This document shows, in pieces, positions 1 to 8,895 of a stretch of DNA of 64,000 bases. The stretch lies in the NCBI RefSeq assembly GCF_001650905.1, contig NZ_LXYG01000018.1, positions 124,001 through 188,000 on the forward strand, read 5' to 3'. Position numbers and translations under genes: made by a program. The DNA comes from Balneola sp. EhC07. Its GTDB lineage: Bacteria; Bacteroidota; Rhodothermia; Balneolales; Balneolaceae. How positions within the stretch are numbered: the stretch's first letter is position 1; each line of letters opens with the position of its first letter. The notes beneath the pieces were generated by a model that was not told the DNA's origin, ran no database searches, and worked only from the letters and a program-made list of their open reading frames with translations.

Positions 1-721
1 CCTTGGTTTCTTTATCCAGTTTATCGGTATAAAGAATGGAATTAACATCCATATGTGAGCTGAAATGCTCAACTAACTCAGATCGTATTCCGGTAAGTAT
101 ATTCACAACACCGCCCGGAACATCAGAAGAGTTTAATACTTCAGCAAAACTTATTGAAGGAAGAGGGTATTGTTCCGAAGCGTGAACTATACAAGTATTT
201 CCTCCGGCTATAATTGGGGCAATTACTGACACTAAGCCTAATAAAGGACTGTTTTCCGGAGCCAAAACAGAGACAACTCCTGTTGGTTCCAGAATACTAA
301 AATTAAAATGAGCACTTGCTACCGGATTTACAGAACCGAAAACCTGTTGGTATTTATCAGTCCAGCCGGCATAATAGATCAGTCTATCGATCGATGCGTT
401 AATATCAGCATTCGCTTCTTCTTTTGTAAAACCGATTTGTCCCAGTTCTTTTACAAACTGATCTCTCCGGTTCTCCATCATTTCACCGATTCTGTAGAGA
501 ATCTGACCTTTGTTGTATGATGTTCTTGAACTCCATCCTTTAAAAGCAGCACGAGCAGCTAAAACGGCATCTCTGAAATCTTTTCGAGTGCATCGGCATG
601 CATTAGCTAAAAAGTCACCTTCGCTGTCAAATACTTTATAATAATGCCCTGATTCGCTACGTGGAAAAGATCCACCCACATAGGTTTTGTATGTTTTTTG
701 AACTTCTATTCTATCACTCAT
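1..721 (-). CDS. Degenerate aldehyde dehydrogenase family protein (3' end beyond the window)
   Basis: About 240 N-terminal residues are present and the gene runs off the left edge. The fold is recognisably ALDH: the YVGGSF start, the AGWTDK segment and the PGGVVNILTG loop all match the neighbouring ALDH. Key residues are altered. The cofactor-binding lysine of the VLKPAE motif is replaced (IVHASE), PWNFP reads APENSP, and the FTGSTxxG nucleotide motif reads ILYTDKLDKE. This copy is therefore probably non-catalytic or structural. It starts 9 bp after the canonical ALDH stop, in the same operon, a layout that resembles a split ALDH16 (catalytic plus pseudo-domain). Whether the catalytic cysteine is present cannot be seen, because that part lies outside the window. 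Confidence 0.8.
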   Translation of the reverse strand, partial: MSDRIEVQKTYKTYVGGSFPRSESGHYYKVFDSEGDFLANACRCTRKDFRDAVLAARAAFKGWSSRTSYNKGQILYRIGEMMENRRDQFVKELGQIGFTKEEANADINASIDRLIYYAGWTDKYQQVFGSVNPVASAHFNFSILEPTGVVSVLAPENSPLLGLVSVIAPIIAGGNTCIVHASEQYPLPSISFAEVLNSSDVPGGVVNILTGIRSELVEHFSSHMDVNSILYTDKLDKETK

Positions 722-730
722 AATAATTCC

Positions 731-2236
731 TTATTTCAAATTCAGGTAAGCAGATAATCCATGTAATCCACCTTCGCGACCAACACCACTTTCTTTATAA
801 CCACCAAAAGGAGAGGTAGGATCAAATTTGTTGTATGTATTTGCCCAAACAACTCCGGATCTTAAAGCACTACCCACTTTAAAGATTTTTGAACCCTTGT
901 CAGTCCATACTCCGCCGGCTAAACCAAAAGGTGTATTATTTGCTTTCTCAATGGCTTCATCAGCAGTACGGAACGATTGAACAGTGAGAACCGGACCGAA
1001 TATTTCTTCCTGAACCACTCGGTTTGATTGAGACACATTGGTAAATAAAGTAGGGCGGATAAAATAACCGTTTTCAGGAACAGAACATTTACTCTGATAA
1101 ACTTCAGCACCTTCTTCCACACCTAGCTCCAGATAACTGTTTACTCGGTCAAATTGCTCTTTGGAGTTGATAGCGCCAATGTCTGTGTTTTTATCCAGAG
1201 GATCACCAACTATTAAAGTTTCCAATCTGTCTTTCAATTTCATGATCACTTTATCAGCTATGTTTTCCTGAACTAATAATCGTGAACCGGCACAGCAAAC
1301 ATGTCCCTGATTAAAATAGATGGCATTAATAATTCCTTCCACAGCCTGATCGATCGGGGCATCTTCAAATAAAATTAAAGCTCCTTTACCACCAAGTTCC
1401 AACGTGTATTTCTTGTCGGTTCCTGCAAGTGATTTTTGAATGATCTTTCCAACATTAGTAGATCCTGTAAACGCTATTTTATCAATATCTTTGTGGTTTA
1501 CAATTTCAGCACCGGTTTGACCTGCTCCCGTTACTATATTAACCACTCCGTCAGGTAAGCCCGCATCTTTAACGAGTTCAGCAAACATCATAGCAGTGAG
1601 TGAAGTGGTTTCAGCAGGTTTAAGCACTACTGTATTTCCACAAGCAAGGGCAGGGGCTATTTTCCATGATAACATCAACAAAGGGAAATTCCATGGAATG
1701 ATCTGTCCGCAAACGCCAAGTGCCTCAGGTTTTTTTCCGGGGAAAGCATATTCAAGTTTATCCGCCCATCCTGCATAGTAGAAGAAATAAGCAGCGGCTA
1801 GAGGAATATCCACATCTCTGGATTCACGAATTGGTTTACCGCCATCAATCGATTCAGCTATCGCAAATTCTCTGGCTCTTTCCTGCAGCATTCGGGCAAT
1901 TCTGTAGATGTATTTTCCACGAGAACTCGGGTTCAAGTCAGACCATTCGCCTTTGAAAGCTTTTCGTGCTGCTTTAACAGCTTTGTCTACATCTTTTTGA
2001 GTAGCTTCCGCAAATTGGGTTACTTCTTCGTTACTAGATGGATTAACACTTTTGAAATATCGATCCTTCGATGGTTTTACAAACTTTCCTCCAATGAAAA
2101 GATCATATTTCTTTTTGATCTCCAGATTAGCAGAACTTTCAGGAGCTGCAGAATACTCCCACAATGAAGCAAAGTCTAACTTTGAATTAGGAGAAGTTGG
2201 TTTGTAAGTGGTCTCTTTTGTTTTTGTTTCAGACAT
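731..2236 (-). CDS. Aldehyde dehydrogenase (NAD(P)+-dependent)
   Basis: A 501-residue protein of usual ALDH length, oxidising an aldehyde to the carboxylate with NAD(P)+. All canonical motifs are visible: PWNFP near residues 181-185, cofactor lysine in VLKPAE near 206, FTGSTNVGK near 257-265, general base E280 in LELGGK, and catalytic cysteine C314 in GHVCCAGSR. It lies in a minus-strand operon with deoC, so the likely substrate is acetaldehyde released by deoxyribose-5-phosphate cleavage (inference from context). A weak Shine-Dalgarno site (AAGGTC on the minus strand) overlaps the stop of the upstream transposase gene. The downstream gene encodes a degenerate ALDH that may pair with this one. 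Confidence 0.93.
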   Translation of the reverse strand: MSETKTKETTYKPTSPNSKLDFASLWEYSAAPESSANLEIKKKYDLFIGGKFVKPSKDRYFKSVNPSSNEEVTQFAEATQKDVDKAVKAARKAFKGEWSDLNPSSRGKYIYRIARMLQERAREFAIAESIDGGKPIRESRDVDIPLAAAYFFYYAGWADKLEYAFPGKKPEALGVCGQIIPWNFPLLMLSWKIAPALACGNTVVLKPAETTSLTAMMFAELVKDAGLPDGVVNIVTGAGQTGAEIVNHKDIDKIAFTGSTNVGKIIQKSLAGTDKKYTLELGGKGALILFEDAPIDQAVEGIINAIYFNQGHVCCAGSRLLVQENIADKVIMKLKDRLETLIVGDPLDKNTDIGAINSKEQFDRVNSYLELGVEEGAEVYQSKCSVPENGYFIRPTLFTNVSQSNRVVQEEIFGPVLTVQSFRTADEAIEKANNTPFGLAGGVWTDKGSKIFKVGSALRSGVVWANTYNKFDPTSPFGGYKESGVGREGGLHGLSAYLNLK

Positions 2237-2247
2237 AATAATTGACC

Positions 2248-2820
2248 TTAGGTATTCGAAAATTGTTGAACATACCTGGCTGGATTTGAAATAATATAGT
2301 TTTCAATATTTATCAGTTCTTTTTGATTTCGTACAATCCTATCATGAAAACTTCTATGCCAGGCAAAGTTTGGGTTTACTTGAGAGCGTATTTTACTGGT
2401 ACATGTAGCTTTAAAACTTCTAACTAAAGCAGATAAATTTCTGGATTGAGGTCCAAATGTATTTTTATAAGCAATAGATTTTTTGCCCTGTAAAAGCGCA
2501 TGGCCATGCGCTTTTACAGAAGTGAGATTTCTATCTTGTTCTTCTTTTGATTTAAAAGCTATCAAAGCATGAAAATGCTCAGGCATTACAATCCAGTTGC
2601 CAAGAACAACTTCCTTTCTGATTTCTTCAGTTTTTCTCCATTCCATCTCTACGATCTTACCGGCATCAGAAAGGTTCATTTTTTTATTTACAACCTCACC
2701 AAAATGACAAATTCTGTTTTTAGTAAGGATTGTGATAAAGTAAACTCCTTCAGCAGAGTAATCATAACCCTTAAGCCTCAATGAGTTTTTAGATTGATAT
2801 GTGTTTTTACGTTTAATCAA
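2248..2820 (-). CDS. REP-associated Y1 tyrosine transposase (RAYT, IS200-like superfamily)
   Basis: A 190-residue single-strand DNA transposase. The HUH metal motif is H82-F-H84 (MPEHFHALI), and the probable nucleophile is Y175 in NIENYIISNP, a pattern typical of RAYT/TnpREP proteins that act on REP hairpins. The NTFGPQSRNL segment is also typical of the family. The only upstream start is a TTG abutting the deoC stop codon, so translation is probably coupled. The gene sits inside the deoC-ALDH operon and is probably an insertion. Residues 101-111 are encoded by a perfect 32-bp palindrome. RAYT genes are usually single-copy and domesticated; whether this one is active cannot be told from sequence. 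Confidence 0.9.
   Translation of the reverse strand: MIKRKNTYQSKNSLRLKGYDYSAEGVYFITILTKNRICHFGEVVNKKMNLSDAGKIVEMEWRKTEEIRKEVVLGNWIVMPEHFHALIAFKSKEEQDRNLTSVKAHGHALLQGKKSIAYKNTFGPQSRNLSALVRSFKATCTSKIRSQVNPNFAWHRSFHDRIVRNQKELINIENYIISNPARYVQQFSNT
2488..2519. repeat. Perfect 32-bp palindrome inside the RAYT gene
   Basis: The two 16-base arms are exact reverse complements with no spacer (left arm CTGTAAAAGCGCATGG). It codes for residues 101-111 of the transposase, in a segment that varies between family members. As single-stranded DNA it would fold into a long hairpin, which is the type of substrate these enzymes bind. Confidence 0.95.
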
Positions 2821-3720
2821 TTAATCAATGGAAAAATAATCAGGACCCTGATAGTGCCCCGTTTGTTGTTTTACAATTTGCATCAGCAGATCATTTGCTA
2901 GAGAACTAGCACCAAATCTGAAATACTCGTTGTTTAGCCAGGCAGCACCTAAAGTTTCTTTTACCAGCACCAAATATTGAATAGCTTGTTTAGCTGTTCT
3001 GATGCCGCCGGCAGGTTTCATTCCCACCATTTTATCTGTTTTGTAGTAAAAATCCCGGATCGCTTCTAGCATAACCAATGTAACAGGTTGAGTTGCAGCC
3101 GGAGAAATCTTTCCGGTAGAAGTTTTAATAAAATCAGCACCGGCCTCCATAGCTATATCACTAGCTAATCTTACATTCTCATACGTGTGAAGTTCCCCGG
3201 TTTCAAGAATTACTTTTAAATGAGCATCTCCACAAGCTTCTTTTATAGCCGCAATTTCATCAAACACAAAGTTATACTCACCTTCCAGGAAAGCTCCTCG
3301 GGTTATAACCATGTCCACTTCATCAGCGCCTTCTTCCACGGCATACTTAGTATCCTCGATTCGGATAGGAAGAGGAGCCATTCCACTTGGGAATGCACTA
3401 GCCACACTCGCTACATTGATCTTAGTACCACGTAAGCTTTCTTTAGCAATTCGTACCATATTCGGGTAGACACAAACTGCAGCAACACTTGGGATATCAG
3501 GTAAACTTGGATGTGGGCTTTTAGCCTTTTGACATAATTGGCGTACTTTGCCTTCGGAATCTTTGCCTTCTAAAGTGGTTAAGTCAACCATGCTAAGTGC
3601 AAGCTTTAGAGCCTGTACTTTCGATTCCTTTTTAATACTTCGTTTATTAAGTCTTCCAACACGTTCTTCAACCGCTACACGGTCTATTGGAACTACTTCG
3701 AATTTTTCTTTCAAAATCAT
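2821..3720 (-). CDS. deoC: Deoxyribose-phosphate aldolase
   Basis: Cleaves 2-deoxyribose-5-phosphate to acetaldehyde and glyceraldehyde-3-phosphate in deoxynucleoside catabolism. It is a 299-residue class I aldolase, longer than the ~259-residue E. coli enzyme because of an N-terminal extension of about 40 residues. Visible active-site motifs are the Schiff-base lysine K199 in DFIKTSTGK, the second lysine K235 in GMKPAGGIRT, and D136 in EVDMV. It is the first gene of a minus-strand operon with two ALDH-family genes that could dispose of the acetaldehyde. The RAYT gene starts directly at its stop codon. Confidence 0.95.
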   Translation of the reverse strand: MILKEKFEVVPIDRVAVEERVGRLNKRSIKKESKVQALKLALSMVDLTTLEGKDSEGKVRQLCQKAKSPHPSLPDIPSVAAVCVYPNMVRIAKESLRGTKINVASVASAFPSGMAPLPIRIEDTKYAVEEGADEVDMVITRGAFLEGEYNFVFDEIAAIKEACGDAHLKVILETGELHTYENVRLASDIAMEAGADFIKTSTGKISPAATQPVTLVMLEAIRDFYYKTDKMVGMKPAGGIRTAKQAIQYLVLVKETLGAAWLNNEYFRFGASSLANDLLMQIVKQQTGHYQGPDYFSID

Positions 3721-3910
3721 ATAATTTATTTAACTGAATATAAGATTTTATAGCGGGAATTAAATTCAAGAATTTAAATTAGAAGTCTCGTTTTTCAATT
3801 GTTTTATCTTTTGTCGGAAATGTGAAAATTGCTCCATTCACAATTATTCCGTTAATTCGTTGCTGTACACTGAGTAGTGTAGAGTTATTAAAATTAAAAA
3901 GGATACAATT

Positions 3911-4312
3911 ATGGAAGAAGTTATGATTAACTGGTTAGCAGTGGGTGCTGCTACTCTGGTAGGGTTTGCAATTGGATTTGTTTGGTATGGACCTCTTTTC
4001 GGTAAGGCGTGGATGAAAGAAGCCGGATTATCCGAAGAAGATGTTGAAAACGGCAACATGGCTAAGATCTTTGGATTAACTGCTGTATTTCAGTTTATAA
4101 TGGCTTATTGTTTAGCTATGTTTTTTGGAAACGAAGTTGATGCTGCTTCGGGAGCTATGTACGGCTTTTTAACCGGTTTTGCATGGGTGGCATTAGCTAT
4201 GGGTGTTTCCGGATTGTATGAACAGAAATCATTTAAATATATGCTCATTAATGGTGGATTCTGGACAGTTGTATTTACGCTGATGGGATTGATCATCGGA
4301 GCCTGGAGGTAA
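3911..4312 (+). CDS. DUF1761 family membrane protein
   Basis: A 133-residue integral membrane protein with four hydrophobic segments (roughly residues 6-27, 54-73, 80-98 and 110-130). The FVWYGPLFGKAWMKE motif after the first segment is characteristic of DUF1761. Function is unknown. The first ATG is used here; a second in-frame ATG lies four codons later. A strong GGAGGT near its 3' end appears to serve the next gene, so the two are probably co-transcribed. Confidence 0.8.
   Translation: MEEVMINWLAVGAATLVGFAIGFVWYGPLFGKAWMKEAGLSEEDVENGNMAKIFGLTAVFQFIMAYCLAMFFGNEVDAASGAMYGFLTGFAWVALAMGVSGLYEQKSFKYMLINGGFWTVVFTLMGLIIGAWR
4305..4310 (+). promoter_or_regulatory. Strong Shine-Dalgarno supporting an ATT start
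   Basis: A perfect GGAGGT lies inside the last codons of the DUF1761 gene, 4 bases before the ATT at 4315. No comparable site precedes the ATG at 4342. It therefore points to initiation at the ATT codon of the downstream lipoprotein gene. Confidence 0.65.
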
Positions 4313-4314
4313 AA

Positions 4315-5298
4315 ATTAAAAATTATTTACTGGTTTTAACTATGGGAGCAAGTCTTTTGGCTTGCTCTTCTTATGTTGAAAAGACGAACAATAAAAAAGA
4401 ACTCACACCACAACCTGAAGATTCAGCTGATTTCAAGATAGCCTACAATGTAGCTTACGATCTTGATGTTGATAATTACGAGATCTTTGTGATGAATGCA
4501 GATGGTTCTGAACAACGAAATATTTCAAACAGACCTGGAGTAGACTGGGTGTACTATGCCCATAAAGATCGTTTATATTTTGTATCAGACAGGGATTCTA
4601 CATCCCGAAAGTATTTTCTCTACGAAATGAAATGGGATGGAACTGAAGTCAAAAGAATTACCGATTTTTTAGTTCATGACTCATGGATGAGTTCCCGCAA
4701 AGATGGAACTGAGTTTGTGGTGGCCATAAATAAAGACGATGATTATGATACACGTGATTTGTATATCATAAATATAGAAGGGGAGATCATTACACAATTA
4801 ACTGATGATGACTTTCAAAATACAGATGCTCATTTTTCTCCGGATGGGTCACAAATTGTCTTCCGGTCTAATCGTTCAGAATACGATGAGTTGTATATCA
4901 TGAATGATGATGGCTCCGGAATCAGGCAGTTAACAGATTTTCCGGAAGATGATGAATCAGCACTTGAATGGGAATATCATGCAGGTCCTCCACAGTGGGT
5001 TGATTCTACCCGTATCAGTTATATATCCAAACAAAATTATAACTACAGTATTTTTTCTATTTCACCAAGAGGAACGAACGTTAAACAATTGACACCGGAT
5101 TCAACCTCAAATGGATATTATTCTAATGAGGGTTGGCATTCATGGTCAAGAGACAAAAAATATATAGCGTTCAACGCCACAAATATGGTCGGTAACTACG
5201 ACATTTATATTATGAAATCGGATGTTACGGAATTGAAGAGATTAACCCGTACTCAATGGTTTGACCAAGCTCCAGTTTTCGTATATCCGGAAGACTAA
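4315..5298 (+). CDS. TolB-like beta-propeller lipoprotein (PD40 repeats)
   Basis: I start this gene at ATT 4315, giving 327 residues. That start adds a lysine and the hydrophobic stretch KNYLLVLTMGASLLAC, completing a lipoprotein signal peptide with an LLAC lipobox. Starting at the ATG 4342 would leave a truncated signal and no ribosome-binding site. The mature protein carries repeated PD40/TolB-type blades (IFVMNADGSEQRNIS, LYIINIEGEIITQLT, FSPDGSQIVFRSNR, LYIMNDDGSGIRQLT, IYIMKSDVTELKRLT), so a periplasm-facing or surface beta-propeller is likely. The ligand is unknown. It converges with the next gene, overlapping by 4 bp. Confidence 0.8.
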   Translation: MKNYLLVLTMGASLLACSSYVEKTNNKKELTPQPEDSADFKIAYNVAYDLDVDNYEIFVMNADGSEQRNISNRPGVDWVYYAHKDRLYFVSDRDSTSRKYFLYEMKWDGTEVKRITDFLVHDSWMSSRKDGTEFVVAINKDDDYDTRDLYIINIEGEIITQLTDDDFQNTDAHFSPDGSQIVFRSNRSEYDELYIMNDDGSGIRQLTDFPEDDESALEWEYHAGPPQWVDSTRISYISKQNYNYSIFSISPRGTNVKQLTPDSTSNGYYSNEGWHSWSRDKKYIAFNATNMVGNYDIYIMKSDVTELKRLTRTQWFDQAPVFVYPED

Positions 5299-5906
5299 AG
5301 CTTCAGGTCAAGATCGACATATTTTGTTCGTTGACTTTTAAATAGCGGTAATAGAATGCCTGTAAGCAAGATCAGAAAGCCAATGGAGAACATAACCCAA
5401 GCTACTGTCATATAATGATTTAATATATTCAGATCAGATAGAATGTTAAGAAAATCATGTGAGGATTTTGGTAAATTTCCGATCAATGGAAGATCCTGGG
5501 TGTAAGCGTCAGCGCAGTAAGCAGCACTATCAAGCCAAGCGAAGCCAAGCCAGTATAATGAGGCCTGAGACACAAATATCTTTCGGCCTCTCCAGCTGAC
5601 AATGAATAGCACAAAAGGGATCAGAATCTGTAAAATGGTGCCTCCCAATACCGTCAGAAATCGCCATCCGAATATTCCAAAAATGGTATGACCGGCTTCA
5701 TGAATGATCAAGGTCAGGTTATCCATCACAAAGTAGATCATCGAAAATCCGAAAACGTGCTTATAGCTTACAGCAAGCAGGATGTTATATTCGATAGTCA
5801 TGTAAAACTGTTTAACTATGAACCAGCTCCAGAAAATCAAAATAATGGAAAACCAATACGTTTTAAGAAAGGGGAGAGCTTTTTCCTTTAACGTGTTCAT
5901 ATCCAT
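5295..5906 (-). CDS. M50-like membrane metalloprotease family protein
   Basis: A 203-residue polytopic membrane protein with about five hydrophobic segments. An HEAGH zinc-binding motif (H69-H73) lies within a membrane segment, as in site-2 proteases and related M50-like families. The third metal ligand cannot be assigned by eye and the protein is short, so proteolytic activity is not certain. It is likely co-transcribed with the upstream glycosyltransferase, since only one base separates them. Confidence 0.65.
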   Translation of the reverse strand: MDMNTLKEKALPFLKTYWFSIILIFWSWFIVKQFYMTIEYNILLAVSYKHVFGFSMIYFVMDNLTLIIHEAGHTIFGIFGWRFLTVLGGTILQILIPFVLFIVSWRGRKIFVSQASLYWLGFAWLDSAAYCADAYTQDLPLIGNLPKSSHDFLNILSDLNILNHYMTVAWVMFSIGFLILLTGILLPLFKSQRTKYVDLDLKL

Positions 5907-5907
5907 T

Positions 5908-6921
5908 TCAGAGAAGTTGATCGAATTTCTTTTTTCCTTTCAGAAAGTAATTCCAGATTATGGAAATGGGCATTTTTCCCAATAATGATTTTACCTTTGG
6001 GCTGGTATTAGCTTTTCTTTTTCTTTGAACTTTAATCCAATTCAGAAAAAAGTGAAAGTGTGCTTTCGCTATAGCTACAAATTCTTTAGGCTTTCCACCT
6101 AATAATGATTTATAAGCTGCTACCACATCCAAAAATAATCTTATAGGGAATCCGAGAATCAATTCGGAAGTAGAATAATTCTTCCAGATCATAAACAGAT
6201 TGTTACGGAAATTATAGTACACTTTTCGTGGAGAGCCCATAGCTAAAGATCCTCCACCTAAGTGGTAAACCGTGCTTTCAGGAGTATACATTACTTTTTG
6301 TCCGGATCGTTTAACTCTCCAACAAAGATCAATTTCTTCCATATGGAATTCGAAATCTTCGTCGAAGCCACCTAGTTCTTCAAACAGATCCTTTTTGATA
6401 GCTAATGCCGCACCACTTGCCCAGAAGATCTCTGAAATCTCATCATATTGACCTTCATCTTTTTCAACCGTTTCAAAAATTCTTCCTTTGCAAAAAGGAT
6501 AACCGTATTTGTCAATAAATCCACCGGCAGCTCCCGCATACTCAAAGTACTCAGGCTCTTTATAAGACAATAACTTGGGTTGAACAGCTCCAATCGCTTC
6601 ATCAGACTTGAAGCATTCATTAAGACCATGAAGCCATTTAGAATCTACTTTAACATCATTATTCAGGAATAGAAGGATTTCTTTGGATGCCGTTGCAACC
6701 GCTCTGTTGTTTCCGCCACAATACCCGTAATTGTCATCAAAAGTGGAGATAATAACTTCAGGAAAGTGTTCACTGACCCATTCAACGGTTCCGTCGTCAG
6801 AGGCGTTATCAGCAAGTATGATCTCGAAATCAGGATAATCCGTAGCACAAACCGAAGGGAGGAAGGTTTTCAGGTGATGAAGTCCGTTCCAGGTGACGAT
6901 AATGATGCTGAATCCTTTCAA
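5908..6921 (-). CDS. Family 2 glycosyltransferase (rhamnosyltransferase-like)
   Basis: A 337-residue GT-A enzyme that probably adds a sugar to a surface polysaccharide or glycolipid. The N-terminal fold is clear: FSIIIVTWNGL, the ADNASDDGT nucleotide-binding loop near residues 37-45, and the LNNDVKVD metal-binding segment near 86-93. The downstream EEIDLCWRVKRSG stretch is the conserved acceptor-side motif of WbbL/RfbF-like enzymes. No sugar-nucleotide or polysaccharide cluster surrounds it. The M50-like gene directly follows. Confidence 0.87.
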   Translation of the reverse strand: MKGFSIIIVTWNGLHHLKTFLPSVCATDYPDFEIILADNASDDGTVEWVSEHFPEVIISTFDDNYGYCGGNNRAVATASKEILLFLNNDVKVDSKWLHGLNECFKSDEAIGAVQPKLLSYKEPEYFEYAGAAGGFIDKYGYPFCKGRIFETVEKDEGQYDEISEIFWASGAALAIKKDLFEELGGFDEDFEFHMEEIDLCWRVKRSGQKVMYTPESTVYHLGGGSLAMGSPRKVYYNFRNNLFMIWKNYSTSELILGFPIRLFLDVVAAYKSLLGGKPKEFVAIAKAHFHFFLNWIKVQRKRKANTSPKVKSLLGKMPISIIWNYFLKGKKKFDQLL

Positions 6922-7025
6922 AGAATGAAGTTTGTTTAGAAAGTGTTGAGTATATATAGGAGAATTTAAGAAAAAGTGGTTTCTTTGATTCCATTGTTTT
7001 TGAATAAAGATGATAGCAAAAAAGA

Positions 7026-7529
7026 ATGATGAAAATCGGGCTTATTTCGGATACACATAATTATCTGGATCCACAAACACTGGATTATTTCGCAGATTGT
7101 GATGAGATCTGGCACGCTGGTGATTTCGGGACTATTAAAATAGCTGATCAGCTTAAAGAAGTAGCTCCGCTTGTTGGAGTATATGGAAATATTGATGGAC
7201 AGGATATACGGGCTGAATATCCGCTTCACCAACGGTTTGATTGTGAAGGTGTGGATGTTTGGATGACGCACATTGGAGGTATTCCGGGTAGATATTGTAT
7301 TCCTATTCGGCAGGAGATGGAGAGCAACACGCCTGAACTCTTTATCTGTGGACATTCTCATATTCTGAAAGTTGCCCGGGATCAGCAAATGGATAAAATG
7401 TTGTATATGAATCCGGGTGCAGCAGGTCGTCACGGCTTTCAAACGGAACGAACCATCATGCGTTTTACTATTCATGCCGGTAAGATCGAAAACGTTGAAG
7501 TTATCAACTTAGGATCCAGAGCGGGGTGA
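7026..7529 (+). CDS. YfcE/MJ0936-type metallophosphoesterase
   Basis: A 167-residue single-domain calcineurin-like phosphodiesterase. All metal-binding motifs are present in order: SDTHNY near the N-terminus, WHAGDFG, YGNIDG and GHSH. Length and motif spacing match the YfcE/MJ0936 family, which hydrolyses phosphodiesters in vitro and has no settled physiological substrate. Two ATGs are adjacent; the second (7029) is equally possible. Confidence 0.9.
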   Translation: MMKIGLISDTHNYLDPQTLDYFADCDEIWHAGDFGTIKIADQLKEVAPLVGVYGNIDGQDIRAEYPLHQRFDCEGVDVWMTHIGGIPGRYCIPIRQEMESNTPELFICGHSHILKVARDQQMDKMLYMNPGAAGRHGFQTERTIMRFTIHAGKIENVEVINLGSRAG

Positions 7530-7653
7530 ACTAGACTCGATTTTTAAAATAGTTCCATTGATCAAAAACGTTCACCTGTTGGCCTAATAAATTATAAACG
7601 GTGAGTTTTGTAAGAAAAATGCTAACAAGCCTAACTTTTTTAGCTACTAATGG

Positions 7654-8895
7654 TCAATACAATATTCTGGTCTTTATGGTATGCTTTACATTCTGCATTC
7701 TTTCAATGAGTTCATCATCATACTCTTTATCTACATCAAGTACTACATAACCAATATGTTCATTCGTTTTCAAATACTGCCCCAGTATGTTGATATCAGA
7801 ACCGGATATGCATTGATTGATCTCAGATAAAACACCGGGTTTATTCTCATGGATATGCAAAATACGATGAGCATTTTTCTGAACCGGTAAATTCAATGGA
7901 GGAACCGTATGTGAACCAACAGTAGTACCGTTATCGATCAACCCAATAAGTTTTGATGACACATCAACACCAATGTTATACTGAGCTTCAATAGTAGAGC
8001 CGCCAATATGTGGAGTCAGAATCACATTCGGTATATTCTGTAATGTTGTTTTGAAGGAGTCACCTTTTGATTCAGGTTCTTCAGGAAATACATCAATACC
8101 GGCTCCGGATAGATGCCCGGATTCAAGAGCTTCCTTTAATGCGTTAACTACAACTACAGAACCTCTTGATAGATTAAGAAGAACACTCCCTTTTTTCATT
8201 TGGGAAATGCGTTCTGCATCCATCATCATTTTAGTAGTAGGGTTACCGGGGACATGTAAAGTCACTATATCTGATCGATTTAAAAGCTCCTCAAGTGAAT
8301 TAATGCGAGTAGCATTTCCCATGGGTAACTTTGGCTCTGTATCATAGTATAGAACATTAAAACCCATGTTTTCAGCCAATACAGATACTTGAGAACCAAT
8401 ATGACCATAACCTACAATGCCCATATTCTTTCCTCGTACTTCATAACTTTCAGTTGCGTCTTTGAGCCACATTCCTTCATGTGCTTTTCTGTCTCTTAGT
8501 GGGATCATACGTTTAAGCATGATCGCTTCAGCAATAACCAACTCAGCCACGGATCTCGTGTTTGAATACGGAGAATTAAATACGGTGACTCCGGATTTCA
8601 TAGCAGCTTCAAGATCTACCTGATTGGTGCCTATACAAAAACAACCTATAGCTTTTAATTTCGAAGCTTTTTCTATGACTTTCTTGGTTAATTGGGTTTT
8701 AGAGCGAATACCAATGATCTGTACGTCTTCGATCTTTTCGAGTAATTCTTCTTCTGTAAAGGCAACATCATACGTTTCAATATTTAGAAAATGATGCTTT
8801 TTAAAGTTCTCTACTGCGGTTTCGTGAATACCTTCAAGTAATAATACTTTAATATTGTCTTTTGGATAGGAAAGTTGATCTCCTGATGTGGTCAT
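7654..8895 (-). CDS. serA: D-3-phosphoglycerate dehydrogenase
   Basis: First step of serine biosynthesis, oxidising 3-phosphoglycerate with NAD+. The 413-residue length and domain order (catalytic, NAD-binding, C-terminal ACT) match the E. coli type. Visible are the Rossmann motif GYGHIG near residue 162, catalytic Arg in NLSRGSVV, Glu in PEEPES, His in TPHIGG, and a C-terminal ACT regulatory domain beginning near HIHENKPGVLSEIN. The ACT domain suggests serine feedback inhibition, as in the E. coli enzyme. Confidence 0.95.
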   Translation of the reverse strand: MTTSGDQLSYPKDNIKVLLLEGIHETAVENFKKHHFLNIETYDVAFTEEELLEKIEDVQIIGIRSKTQLTKKVIEKASKLKAIGCFCIGTNQVDLEAAMKSGVTVFNSPYSNTRSVAELVIAEAIMLKRMIPLRDRKAHEGMWLKDATESYEVRGKNMGIVGYGHIGSQVSVLAENMGFNVLYYDTEPKLPMGNATRINSLEELLNRSDIVTLHVPGNPTTKMMMDAERISQMKKGSVLLNLSRGSVVVVNALKEALESGHLSGAGIDVFPEEPESKGDSFKTTLQNIPNVILTPHIGGSTIEAQYNIGVDVSSKLIGLIDNGTTVGSHTVPPLNLPVQKNAHRILHIHENKPGVLSEINQCISGSDINILGQYLKTNEHIGYVVLDVDKEYDDELIERMQNVKHTIKTRILY

